Assembly (NCBI GenBank): GCA_946481695.1
Contig: CAMLON010000048.1
Coordinates: forward strand, 1 to 5,906
Length of the DNA stretch: 5,906 nucleotides
From: an uncultured Bartonella sp.
Lineage (GTDB): Bacteria > Pseudomonadota > Alphaproteobacteria > Rhizobiales > Rhizobiaceae
Reading direction: 5' to 3'
Of this stretch, positions 1 to 5,906 are shown piece by piece. Position 1 is the stretch's first letter, and every line of letters begins with the position of its first letter. Under the pieces are notes generated by a model. The model was not told the origin of the DNA, did no database searches, and saw only the letters and a list, made by a program, of their open reading frames with translations. Made by a program: the position numbers and the translations under genes.

Positions 1-68
1 AAGCCGGTCGCGTTCCTTTAAAAAACAGAACATTCTTTCGGAACCCGCACTGGTTTAAGCCGGTTGCG
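1..68 (+). repeat. Imperfect direct repeat flanking the leader terminator
   Basis: Bases 1-12 (AAGCCGGTCGCG) and 57-68 (AAGCCGGTTGCG) match at 11 of 12 positions. The second copy forms part of the 3' side of the terminator hairpin. In RNA the first copy can pair with 46-56: 1-8 with 49-56 including two G-U pairs, then 10-12 with 46-48, leaving C9 bulged. That pairing would compete with the terminator. The repeat is directly visible; its regulatory role is inferred, and the sequence before base 1 is unknown. Confidence 0.5.
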
Positions 69-81
69 GGTTTTTGTTTTT
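42..81 (+). terminator. Intrinsic terminator or attenuator before the kinase-pheST operon
   Basis: The outer stem AACCCGCA (42-49) pairs perfectly with TGCGGGTT (65-72). After a bulged T64, an inner helix 50-54/59-63 with two G-U pairs closes a UUAA loop. A T-rich tail, TTTTTGTTTTT, follows at 71-81. This is a textbook Rho-independent terminator on the + strand. It may end an unseen upstream gene. However, its tail stops only eight bases before the ATG at 90, leaving no room for a downstream promoter, so the following operon must be read through it or start transcription inside it. An attenuator role is therefore plausible. Confidence 0.8.
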
Positions 82-89
82 GAGGCGTT

Positions 90-911
90 ATGAGCGAGAT
101 AAATCCTTTCATATCCAAGCCACTGAGCGATACTGACAAGAAGCTTTTTCAATCTTGTGAGGGAAAACGCATTGCCAGCGTCATACGCGATGGCGAAAAG
201 GTCTGGATCAAGCGGCAAGGAATTGAAAAGCGTCCGTGGGGCAAGCGGCTTCATGGCAGTTTATCGTTTTTATTACCGGCAGCTTTTATGAAGTCTTCGC
301 CATTGCGTGACGCTCTCGCTATGAACGGGCAGGAAATACGCAAAATTGAAAAGTTCAGGAAGGCAGGTATAGCGGTTCCCGAAATACTTGCTGTTGATGG
401 ACCAGCTTTGATGATTTCCGATGTTGGCCAAACGGTGCAGAAACGCCTTGATTTTTTAAAAAAGACAGATGTTGCGGCGCACGAAAAATTATTGATTCAA
501 TGCGGTGAAGCTTTGGGCAAAGTACATCACGCCGGACTTGTCCACGGTAGGCCGCATCCGCGTGATATGTTTATGGCAGGAAATGAGCTGGGTTTTTTCG
601 ATTTCGAGGAACAGCCGGAAGCCGTGATGCAAATTCCCACAGCCCAGGCGCGTGATGCGTGGTTATTATTTTTTCAAGTGTCGGCGCAATCACTTGAAAA
701 AAACAAAACCGATAATGCCGCTTTTGACGCGTGGAAAAAGCAAGTTTCACCGGAGACCTTGAAACAGCTTGAAAAAATTGTCCGGTTTTTTTCTATTTTT
801 ATCACTCCGTTAAAATTGGCACGGTTTATTTACCTTGGTGGTGATGGCAAACGTATGTTAAGCGCTATGGAGTTTCTTTCTTCCAATTTGAAAAACAGGC
901 ATCCAATCTAA
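90..911 (+). CDS. Kinase-fold protein (LPS/Kdo-kinase or RIO-like), atypical catalytic loop
   Basis: This 273-residue protein has the order of a small protein-kinase-like fold. A beta-strand lysine sits in VWIKRQ (K41), matching the VAIK lysine. A helix-C-like segment with E82 (EIRKIEKF) precedes AGIAVPEIL. A catalytic-loop equivalent VHGRPHPRDMF lies at 151-161, and a metal-binding DFE (171-173) replaces DFG. It resembles the lipopolysaccharide/Kdo kinase and RIO-like families, which phosphorylate sugars or proteins in the cytosol; the substrate is unknown. Oddly, the position of the usual catalytic Asp in HGDxxxxN is Arg154 and that of the Asn is Asp159, so activity is uncertain. No signal peptide is evident. 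ATG 90 is the first start after an in-frame TGA at 81-83, with GAGG at 82-85 as ribosome site. It lies 15 nt before pheS and is probably co-transcribed with it. The fold assignment is fairly sure, the function is not. Confidence 0.8.
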   Translation: MSEINPFISKPLSDTDKKLFQSCEGKRIASVIRDGEKVWIKRQGIEKRPWGKRLHGSLSFLLPAAFMKSSPLRDALAMNGQEIRKIEKFRKAGIAVPEILAVDGPALMISDVGQTVQKRLDFLKKTDVAAHEKLLIQCGEALGKVHHAGLVHGRPHPRDMFMAGNELGFFDFEEQPEAVMQIPTAQARDAWLLFFQVSAQSLEKNKTDNAAFDAWKKQVSPETLKQLEKIVRFFSIFITPLKLARFIYLGGDGKRMLSAMEFLSSNLKNRHPI

Positions 912-926
912 AGAACAGGCAAAGAC

Positions 927-2012
927 ATGAACGATATTGACAGTCTGGAAAAAGAAATCTGTGCGGCAATTGAAGCTGCACAAGACGAGCAGGCACTGGA
1001 AGCAGTGCGTGTCAGCGCCCTTGGAAAAAAGGGCAGTGTTTCGGAAAAACTCAAAAGCCTCGGTGGTATGAGCGCTGAAGAGCGCCAAAAAGCCGGACCG
1101 GTGATAAACGGTTTAAAAAATCGGGTTCTGGAGCTTTTGGGCGAAAAACGCAAGGCACTGAAGCGTGCGGCGACTGAAGCGCGTCTTAAAAATGAAACAG
1201 TTGACGTTACATTGCCTGTGCGTCCATCTCCGGAAGCCCGTGGGCGCATCCATCCGATTGCACAAGTGATTGACGAGATCACCGCAATTTATGCCGATAT
1301 GGGCTTTTCCATTGCCGAAGGGCCGGATATCGAAACCGATTATTATAACTTTACCGCCCTCAACTTTCCCGAAGGCCACCCCGCCCGCGAGATGCATGAT
1401 ACCTTCTTTTTCAATCCGGACGAGAAAGGCGAAAGGCGACTTTTGCGCACGCATACATCGCCCGTTCAGGTTCGTACGATGGAAAAGCAAAAACCGCCAA
1501 TCCGCATTATCATTCCGGGAAAAACCTATCGTATGGATTCGGATGCCACCCATTCGCCGATGTTCCATCAGGTAGAAGGGCTGGTTGTCGATAAAAAGTC
1601 GACCATTGCCAATATTATGTGGGTGCATGAAGAATTCTGTAAGGCGTTTTTTGAAGTACCTTCGTTGAAGATGCGTTTTCGCCCTTCGTTCTTTCCTTTC
1701 ACCGAACCGTCTATGGAAGTCGATATTCAATGTGACCGCTCCGGTACAGAAGTAAAATTCGGCGAGGGCAATGACTGGCTCGAAATATTGGGCTGCGGCA
1801 TGGTGCACCCGAATGTGTTGAAAAATGTCGGTTTCGATCCGGATGAATATCAGGGCTTTGCCTGGGGAATGGGAATCGACCGTATCGCCATGTTGAAATA
1901 TGGCATGCCGGATTTGCGGGCATTTTTTGATGCCGATATACGCTGGATCCAACATTACGGTTTCCGTCCGCTTGATGTGCCGACGCTTTTTGGCGGTCTC
2001 AGCAATTCATAA
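927..2012 (+). CDS. pheS: Phenylalanyl-tRNA synthetase alpha subunit
   Basis: PheS forms the cytosolic (alpha-beta)2 enzyme with PheT, activating phenylalanine with ATP and charging tRNA-Phe. The 361 residues begin with a helical coiled-coil arm (about 1-90) that contacts tRNA, followed by a class II catalytic core. Core landmarks are [11 protein letters not shown] (132-142), [12 protein letters not shown] (151-162), [12 protein letters not shown] (174-185), the motif-2 region [20 protein letters not shown] (198-217), [17 protein letters not shown] (251-267), and motif 3 [13 protein letters not shown] (311-323). A312 occupies the amino-acid pocket position equivalent to E. coli Ala294. The protein is longer than E. 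coli PheS (327), partly through the NPDEKGERR insertion at 163-171 typical of alphaproteobacteria. All expected motifs are intact. ATG 927 is preceded by AGG at 917-919. It follows the kinase-like gene by 15 nt and precedes pheT by 42 nt. Confidence 0.98.
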   Translation: MNDIDSLEKEICAAIEAAQDEQALEAVRVSALGKKGSVSEKLKSLGGMSAEERQKAGPVINGLKNRVLELLGEKRKALKRAATEARLKNETVDVTLPVRPSPEARGRIHPIAQVIDEITAIYADMGFSIAEGPDIETDYYNFTALNFPEGHPAREMHDTFFFNPDEKGERRLLRTHTSPVQVRTMEKQKPPIRIIIPGKTYRMDSDATHSPMFHQVEGLVVDKKSTIANIMWVHEEFCKAFFEVPSLKMRFRPSFFPFTEPSMEVDIQCDRSGTEVKFGEGNDWLEILGCGMVHPNVLKNVGFDPDEYQGFAWGMGIDRIAMLKYGMPDLRAFFDADIRWIQHYGFRPLDVPTLFGGLSNS

Positions 2013-2054
2013 ACTCACACCCGCGTCTTGCGTTTTGAAAAGAGGTTTTGAACA

Positions 2055-4469
2055 ATGAAATTTACTTTGTCCTGGTTGAAGGATCATCTGGAGACAGACG
2101 CATCGCTCGGCGAGATTTGTGATCGGCTTACCGATATAGGCCTCGAGGTTGATAGCGTCGATGACCGCAAAAGCTTTGATGTTTTTGTAATTGCCAAAGT
2201 TTTGACAGCCAAAAAACATCCCGATTCAGATCATTTACAGATTTTGACCGTTGATACCGGCGGCGATAAACCCATTCAGGTGGTTTGTGGGGCTCCTAAT
2301 GCGAAGGCCGGATTGATCGGGGTTTTTGCCCCTCCGGGAGCTTATATTCCTGGGCTTGATGTCACATTGTCGGTCGGGAAAATACGTGGTGTCGAAAGTT
2401 TCGGCATGATGTGTTCCGAACGCGAGCTTGAACTTTCAAATGAACATAACGGCATTATCGAACTCGGCTCCGATGCACCTGTCGGCAAATCATTTGCTGC
2501 CTATTGTGGTCTTAATGATCCGCTCATTGATGTCGGCCTCACGCCGAACCGTCCTGATTGTACGGGTGTCTATGGCATTGCTCGTGATCTTGCAGCAAGC
2601 GGCATTGGAAAGTTGAAGCCGCTTGAAGTTCCTTCTATTTCCGGCGAAGGAGAGCCGTCGGTAACCGTGTCGCTTGATTTTGGTGATAAGGCGCCTTTCT
2701 GTCTCGGCTTTTCATGGCGTGAAATTCGTGACGTCAACAATGTCCAGTCGCCGAAATGGATACAACGCCGCCTTAATGCAATTGGCTTGCGTCCAATCAA
2801 TGCACTTGTCGACATGACCAATTATATCACGGTTGATCTCGGGCGTCCGCTCCATGTTTTCGATGCCGATAAGGTAAACGGAAAGCTCACCGTCCGTCGT
2901 GGGCGCAAGGGCGATAAACTTCTTGCCCTTAATGGCAAGGAATATAATTTGGGACCGGATAATTGCGTCATTTCTGATGATAATGGTGTCCAGTCCATCG
3001 GTGGCATAATGGGGGGGGAAGCAACAGGATGCGATGAAAATACGAAAAATGTTATCATTGAATCGGCTTTGTGGGATCCACGCAATGTCGCAGCAACGGG
3101 GCGCTCTTTTGGCATTGTTTCGGATGCACGTTATCGTTTTGAACGCGGTGTCGATCCGGAATTTATGGAACCGGGACTGGCCTTTGCCACCGAAATGGCA
3201 ATGAAACTTTGTGGTGGCAAGCCTTCAAAAGCCCATACAATCGGGGAAAAGAGTGTCGAACAAAAGGTGATCCGCTTCCCGTTTGCCGAAATCAAGCGTT
3301 TGACCGGTCTGGAATTAAGCCATGAAGCGGCAACAATCATATTGCAAAATTTAGGCTTTGTTGTTGAAGGCAAAGGTGATGTTGTCATGGTGAAAGTACC
3401 AACATGGCGTCCTGATATTGATGGTAAGGCCGATCTCGTCGAAGAGGTTATGCGTATCCACGGGCTTAACAATATCAAGCCGGAACCTTTGGAACGGCCG
3501 TCCTCTGTGAGCAGGCAAATTCTGACCACAATCCAGATCAGGCAGCGCTCTGCACGTCGTGCTCTGGCTTGTCGGGGCTTGATGGAAGCAATCACATGGT
3601 CTTTCATTTCGGAAAAACAGGCCAAGGCATTTGGCGGCGGCAAGCCCGAACTCAAACTTTTGAACCCGATTGCTGCCGATATGTCGGATATGCGTCCTTC
3701 ACTGCTTCCGGGATTGATTGCGGCTGCCCAACGCAATGCCGATCGTGGCTTTCCCGATCTCGGCCTATTTGAAATTTCGGCTACATTCGAGGGCAATACA
3801 CCCGAGACACAAAGACGCGTTGCTGGCGGTATCCGCCGCGGTACTTACAAGCTTGATGGTTCAGGGCGTTTTTGGGCGGGTTCTGCCAAACCTGTTGATG
3901 TTTTTGATGCCAAGGCCGATGCACTTTGTGTGCTTGATGCTTGCGGGCTTGACGCTTCAAAGGTGCAGATAGAAACTGGCGCTCCAGAGTGGTATCATCC
4001 GGGACGTTCGGGCGTTATCAAATTGGGGCCGAAAATTATTCTTGGTACCTTTGGCGAATTCCACCCCGATGTTCTCGAGGAACTTGATGTAACAGGACCA
4101 TTGTGCGGTTTTGAAGTCTATATCGATCGTATTCCCGAACCACACAAGAAGGCAACCAAAACACGCCCGCCTTTGGTTCTGTCGCCATACCAGATGATAC
4201 GGCGCGATTTTGCTTTTGTCATGGATAAATCGGTCAATGCTGCCACGGTCATTCGTGCGGCAAGCGGAGCCGATAAAAAGCTTATCCAGTCTGTCGAGAT
4301 ATTCGATGTCTTCGAGGGGGCAAGCCTTGGAGAAGATAAGAAATCAATTGCAATCGAAGTGGCAATCCAGCCCCATGAACGCACTTTGACTGACGAAGAT
4401 ATCGAAGCTCTGGCGAAAAAAATTATCGATAATGTTGCAAAATCGACCGGAGCGACATTGCGCCAATAG
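2055..4469 (+). CDS. pheT: Phenylalanyl-tRNA synthetase beta subunit
   Basis: PheT is the large subunit of phenylalanyl-tRNA synthetase; it binds tRNA-Phe and hydrolyses mischarged Tyr-tRNA. At 804 residues it has the normal full-length layout. An EMAP-type OB tRNA-binding domain spans about 40-150 ([15 protein letters not shown], 53-67). The B3/B4 editing domain runs about 210-390, with [12 protein letters not shown] (262-273), GGIMGGE (316-322) and [11 protein letters not shown] (332-342). The B5 domain at about 404-475 includes [19 protein letters not shown] (450-468). A catalytically inactive synthetase-like core covers about 490-690, with FGEFHPDVL at 666-674. The C-terminal ferredoxin-like anticodon-binding domain covers about 710-803 (RRDFAFVMD, 716-724). 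ATG 2055 has a good ribosome site, AGAGG at 2041-2045. An eight-G run (3011-3018) encodes part of the editing-domain glycine motif. A terminator follows the stop by 45 nt, ending the unit. Confidence 0.98.
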   Translation: MKFTLSWLKDHLETDASLGEICDRLTDIGLEVDSVDDRKSFDVFVIAKVLTAKKHPDSDHLQILTVDTGGDKPIQVVCGAPNAKAGLIGVFAPPGAYIPGLDVTLSVGKIRGVESFGMMCSERELELSNEHNGIIELGSDAPVGKSFAAYCGLNDPLIDVGLTPNRPDCTGVYGIARDLAASGIGKLKPLEVPSISGEGEPSVTVSLDFGDKAPFCLGFSWREIRDVNNVQSPKWIQRRLNAIGLRPINALVDMTNYITVDLGRPLHVFDADKVNGKLTVRRGRKGDKLLALNGKEYNLGPDNCVISDDNGVQSIGGIMGGEATGCDENTKNVIIESALWDPRNVAATGRSFGIVSDARYRFERGVDPEFMEPGLAFATEMAMKLCGGKPSKAHTIGEKSVEQKVIRFPFAEIKRLTGLELSHEAATIILQNLGFVVEGKGDVVMVKVPTWRPDIDGKADLVEEVMRIHGLNNIKPEPLERPSSVSRQILTTIQIRQRSARRALACRGLMEAITWSFISEKQAKAFGGGKPELKLLNPIAADMSDMRPSLLPGLIAAAQRNADRGFPDLGLFEISATFEGNTPETQRRVAGGIRRGTYKLDGSGRFWAGSAKPVDVFDAKADALCVLDACGLDASKVQIETGAPEWYHPGRSGVIKLGPKIILGTFGEFHPDVLEELDVTGPLCGFEVYIDRIPEPHKKATKTRPPLVLSPYQMIRRDFAFVMDKSVNAATVIRAASGADKKLIQSVEIFDVFEGASLGEDKKSIAIEVAIQPHERTLTDEDIEALAKKIIDNVAKSTGATLRQ

Positions 4470-4514
4470 TCTTTCCTGATCTCAAGGGTCGAGAGAAGAG
4501 TTTAGAAAATGATT

Positions 4515-4546
4515 AAGGGGCAAAGCGGATTTGCCCCTTTATTTTT
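4515..4546 (+). terminator. Intrinsic terminator after pheT
   Basis: A perfect 10-bp stem, AAGGGGCAAA (4515-4524) with TTTGCCCCTT (4530-4539), closes a five-base GCGGA loop and runs into TTTATTTTT (4538-4546). It lies 45 nt after the pheT stop codon and should end the kinase-pheS-pheT transcript. The reverse strand lacks a comparable T-run, so it is not an obvious bidirectional terminator. Confidence 0.93.
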
Positions 4547-4996
4547 AAAACCATTGTAAAAACGCGGCGACAATATAAATCTGATATTTTCGGCCTTGAG
4601 CGATCAATTTTCCGGCTATGAAAAATTGCCGTCCATTCGGCTTTATTCAAAAAAGCACATAACGGATATTTCTGTCTTAGCAAAAAAGTTTTGAATGCCT
4701 TGCGGAAGATATGAACCGCCGCATCTAGTTGGGTAAACGTCCGAGAAAAAATTGAAAGGTTTTTGTGGTTGTCCACTTCCGCTAATCGAATACCGGAATG
4801 TCAGCAACATTGGTAGATAATACTGTGTCACGATAATTGTCGTCTCTATCTTTTGATATCGGGTAAGCCTCATCAGAGGTCGGGACTATTTTTGAAAAAC
4901 GTGAAAATGTTTGCGATTTTTTAAAACCGAAAAGGGAATAAAAATTTCACTTCAAAATTAGTTTTGCATGCGTGCCATTTGAGGGGGGACAAAACG

Positions 4997-5016
4997 TTCG
5001 ACGCCGAAAAATTTCG
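4997..5016. promoter_or_regulatory. Overlapping TTCG/CGAA dyads, possible DeoR-type operator
   Basis: TTCG (4997-5000) and CGAA (5005-5008) form a dyad with a four-base centre. It overlaps a second dyad, CGAAA (5005-5009) with TTTCG (5012-5016), around an AA centre. The E. coli GlpR operator, as I recall it, also has TTCG-N4-CGAA at its core, and GlpR is the DeoR-family repressor of glpD in several bacteria. The site lies about 300 bases before the glpD start, which is distant. The operator role is an inference of low certainty. Confidence 0.25.
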
Positions 5017-5043
5017 AGGCATCAGGGCATGTTTTTATAAACT

Positions 5044-5070
5044 TTGTCGGCTTTTGAGTCTCAACGACAA
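5044..5070 (+). other. Small stem-loop in the glpD upstream spacer
   Basis: TTGTCG (5044-5049) pairs with CGACAA (5065-5070). Inside, after a four-base bulge GCTT, TTGA (5054-5057) pairs with TCAA (5061-5064) around GTC. The inner part reads as an 11-base dyad, TTGAGTCTCAA. No T-run follows, so it is not a terminator. It could be part of an untranslated RNA or chance. Confidence 0.25.
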
Positions 5071-5147
5071 GCGAAAGTAATTTATTGTACAATTTTTAAT
5101 TGTTCTGTTTTAAAACACATCATCTTGAGTTAAACCAATAGTTGATA

Positions 5148-5167
5148 AATGCCGCATATACGGCATT
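5148..5167. repeat. Inverted repeat AATGCCG/CGGCATT
   Basis: A perfect seven-base inverted repeat, AATGCCG (5148-5154) and CGGCATT (5161-5167), flanks the six-base centre CATATA. It lies about 80 bases before the putative -35 box of glpD. The T-rich stretch after it (ATATTTTCGTTTTTT) would allow a weak terminator, while the symmetric form also fits a dimeric regulator site. The repeat is plain; the role is not. Confidence 0.45.
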
Positions 5168-5180
5168 ATATTTTCGTTTT

Positions 5181-5201
5181 TTGATTTCAATCAGAAATCA
5201 A
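5181..5201. promoter_or_regulatory. Eight-base palindrome upstream of the glpD promoter
   Basis: TTGATTTC (5181-5188) and GAAATCAA (5194-5201) form a perfect inverted repeat around a five-base centre, AATCA, giving a 21-base symmetric site. It ends 44 bases before the putative -35 box. Its length and position suit an operator or activator site for glpD. It lacks a GC-rich stem and so would be a poor terminator. The symmetry is directly seen; the binding factor is unknown. Confidence 0.4.
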
Positions 5202-5245
5202 TTTCTTTGAGACACGGAGATTTGGTGATTTTTTTTGCTTTACGG

Positions 5246-5276
5246 TTGACATTTGTTTTCTTCCATATTCTATCCT
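5246..5276 (+). promoter_or_regulatory. Putative sigma70-type promoter of glpD
   Basis: A perfect -35 hexamer TTGACA lies at 5246-5251. Downstream -10 candidates are imperfect: TATCCT at 5271-5276 (19-base spacer), TCTATC at 5269-5274 (17-base spacer) or TATTCT at 5266-5271 (14-base spacer). Transcription would start around 5280, giving a leader of roughly 30 bases before the glpD ATG. Alphaproteobacterial -10 boxes are often loose, so the assignment rests mainly on the -35 box and position. Confidence 0.5.
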
Positions 5277-5314
5277 TAGAATAACGAAAACCATCCTTGT
5301 CGAAAGTCGGTTAA

Positions 5315-5906
5315 ATGAAAAACGAAAAACACTATGATCTTTTTGTTATAGGTGGTGGCGTCAACGGTTGTGGTGTCGCCCGAGATGCTGTTGGCCGTGG
5401 CTATTCCGTTGGTCTGGCAGAAATGAATGACCTTGCGTCGGGCACCTCCAGTGCTTCTACCAAGCTCATTCATGGTGGCTTGCGCTATCTCGAGCAATAT
5501 GCCTTCCGTCTTGTGAGAGAAGCATTGATGGAACGCGAGGTGATCTGGCACATGGCACCTCATCTTGTTCGTCCTTTGCGCTTTATATTGCCTTATAATA
5601 AAGGATTGCGCCCTGCATGGATGCTGCGTTTGGGGTTATTCATTTACGATCATCTTGGAAGCCGTCATCAGGAATTGTGGCGCACCAAGGTTCTTGATCT
5701 TACCAAAGAGTATAGCGAATCCCTGAAGCCGGGTTTTGTCAAAGGTTTCGAATATTCCGATGCCCGCGTGGATGATGCACGTTTAGTTGTTGCCAATGCC
5801 CGCCATGCAGCAAGACTTGGTGCGGATATTATGGTGCGCACCGAAGTTGTTTCGCTCAAAGCCGACGGCAAGAAATGGAAAATCGGCCTTAAAAACAAAT
5901 TGAATG
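5315..5906 (+). CDS. glpD: Aerobic glycerol-3-phosphate dehydrogenase, 5' part, cut by window end
   Basis: GlpD is a membrane-associated FAD enzyme that oxidises sn-glycerol-3-phosphate to dihydroxyacetone phosphate and passes electrons to quinone. The visible 197 codons from ATG 5315 cover the N-terminal FAD-binding part of a protein usually about 500 residues long. They show the Rossmann motif DLFVIGGGVNGCG (8-20) with acidic E36 ending the second strand, and the family signature SGTSSASTKLIHGGLRYLE (42-60). Further landmarks are MAPHLVRPLRF (80-90), LRPAWMLRLGLFIYDHLG (98-115) and GFEYSDARVDDARLVVANAR (144-163), all close to E. coli GlpD as I recall it. Later substrate-binding and C-terminal regions lie outside the window. 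No stop occurs in the visible part. Its ribosome site is weak (GAAAG near 5302-5306). The long upstream spacer with a putative promoter suggests its own regulated unit, separate from pheST. Confidence 0.96.
   Translation, partial: MKNEKHYDLFVIGGGVNGCGVARDAVGRGYSVGLAEMNDLASGTSSASTKLIHGGLRYLEQYAFRLVREALMEREVIWHMAPHLVRPLRFILPYNKGLRPAWMLRLGLFIYDHLGSRHQELWRTKVLDLTKEYSESLKPGFVKGFEYSDARVDDARLVVANARHAARLGADIMVRTEVVSLKADGKKWKIGLKNKLN

Larger units (their letters stand above)
4547..5245. other. Long AT-rich spacer with no supported gene
   Basis: About 700 bases between the pheT terminator and the glpD promoter region contain no open frame that looks like a protein. The reading frames at 4513-4776 and 4643-4873 on the - strand overlap each other, have unremarkable composition and no recognised motif; the first runs into the pheT terminator. 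Short + strand frames such as 4618-4662 lack ribosome sites. Hand counts of three 60-base lines gave 30 to 42 percent GC, below the flanking genes. The second half (from about 4990) is rich in small dyads, listed separately. A regulatory region, an unrecognised small RNA or a decayed gene remain possible. Confidence 0.6.

Noticed and set aside
3..83. Reading frame ending at TGA 81-83 as the C-terminus of an upstream gene
   Set aside because: It would run through the whole terminator hairpin and T-run, and no start is visible. I kept it only as a remark on Phe codons in the attenuator hypothesis.
1113..1955. Long - strand open frame opposite pheS (280 codons)
   Set aside because: It lies entirely within pheS, whose conserved class II synthetase motifs account for the sequence. 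The product shows no recognisable domain and is a codon-bias shadow.
3131..3796. - strand open frame opposite pheT (221 codons)
   Set aside because: It is contained in pheT, which has an intact domain series; the antisense product is Arg/Ser-rich with no motif.
4513..4776. - strand open frame in the spacer (87 codons)
   Set aside because: Its 3' end runs through the pheT terminator, it overlaps another frame, and the sequence matches no family I recognise.
4643..4873. - strand open frame in the spacer (76 codons)
   Set aside because: No recognisable motif and overlap with the neighbouring frame; nothing separates it from chance in AT-rich DNA.
4868..4879. CCTC-ATCA-GAGG hairpin
   Set aside because: Only four base pairs with no T-run or neighbouring gene; too short to support.
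4897..4912. AAACGT-GAAA-ATGTTT hairpin followed by a T-run
   Set aside because: The six-base stem is AT-rich with one G-U pair, so it is too weak for a terminator, and no upstream gene needs one.
5130..5145. CtrA-like site beginning TTAA-N7
   Set aside because: The second half-site reads GTTG, not TTAA, so the consensus is not met.
5276..5563. - strand open frame across the glpD start
   Set aside because: It is antisense to the strongly conserved N-terminus of GlpD and covers its putative leader.

Overview
The window reads as a chromosomal housekeeping segment from an alphaproteobacterium of the Hyphomicrobiales (Rhizobiales). The long PheS with its alphaproteobacterial core insertion, the rhizobial look of the small kinase-like protein, and moderate-GC coding sequence set against AT-rich spacers fit a reduced-GC lineage such as Bartonellaceae. 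That genus-level placement is an inference from style, not a search result.

Layout: (1) Bases 1-89 hold a strong intrinsic-terminator hairpin (42-81) directly before the first gene, plus an 11/12 direct repeat (1-12 and 57-68) that allows an alternative pairing, so the element may be an attenuator. (2) Bases 90-4469 hold three genes on the + strand in tight order: a kinase-fold protein with a non-canonical catalytic loop (90-911), pheS (927-2012) and pheT (2055-4469). Gaps of 15 and 42 nt and no internal terminator suggest one transcription unit. A second clean intrinsic terminator (4515-4546) closes it. (3) Bases 4547-5314 are a long AT-rich spacer with no convincing gene. It contains several small dyads, repeated TTTTCGTTTT/AACGAAAA words and a sigma70-like -35 box, and looks like the control region of the next gene. 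(4) From 5315 to the window edge runs the N-terminal 197 codons of glpD, the aerobic FAD-dependent glycerol-3-phosphate dehydrogenase; it is cut by the window end.

Function: pheS and pheT encode the two subunits of phenylalanyl-tRNA synthetase, which charges tRNA-Phe. The kinase-like gene in front has no obvious link to that role, and its co-transcription with pheST is the less ordinary feature of the locus. glpD starts a separate unit for glycerol-3-phosphate oxidation feeding the respiratory chain. No mobile element, CRISPR array, tRNA or rRNA gene was seen. Nothing here amounts to a clearly new system. The items most worth checking are the possible attenuator before the operon, the altered kinase active site, and the dyad-rich spacer upstream of glpD.
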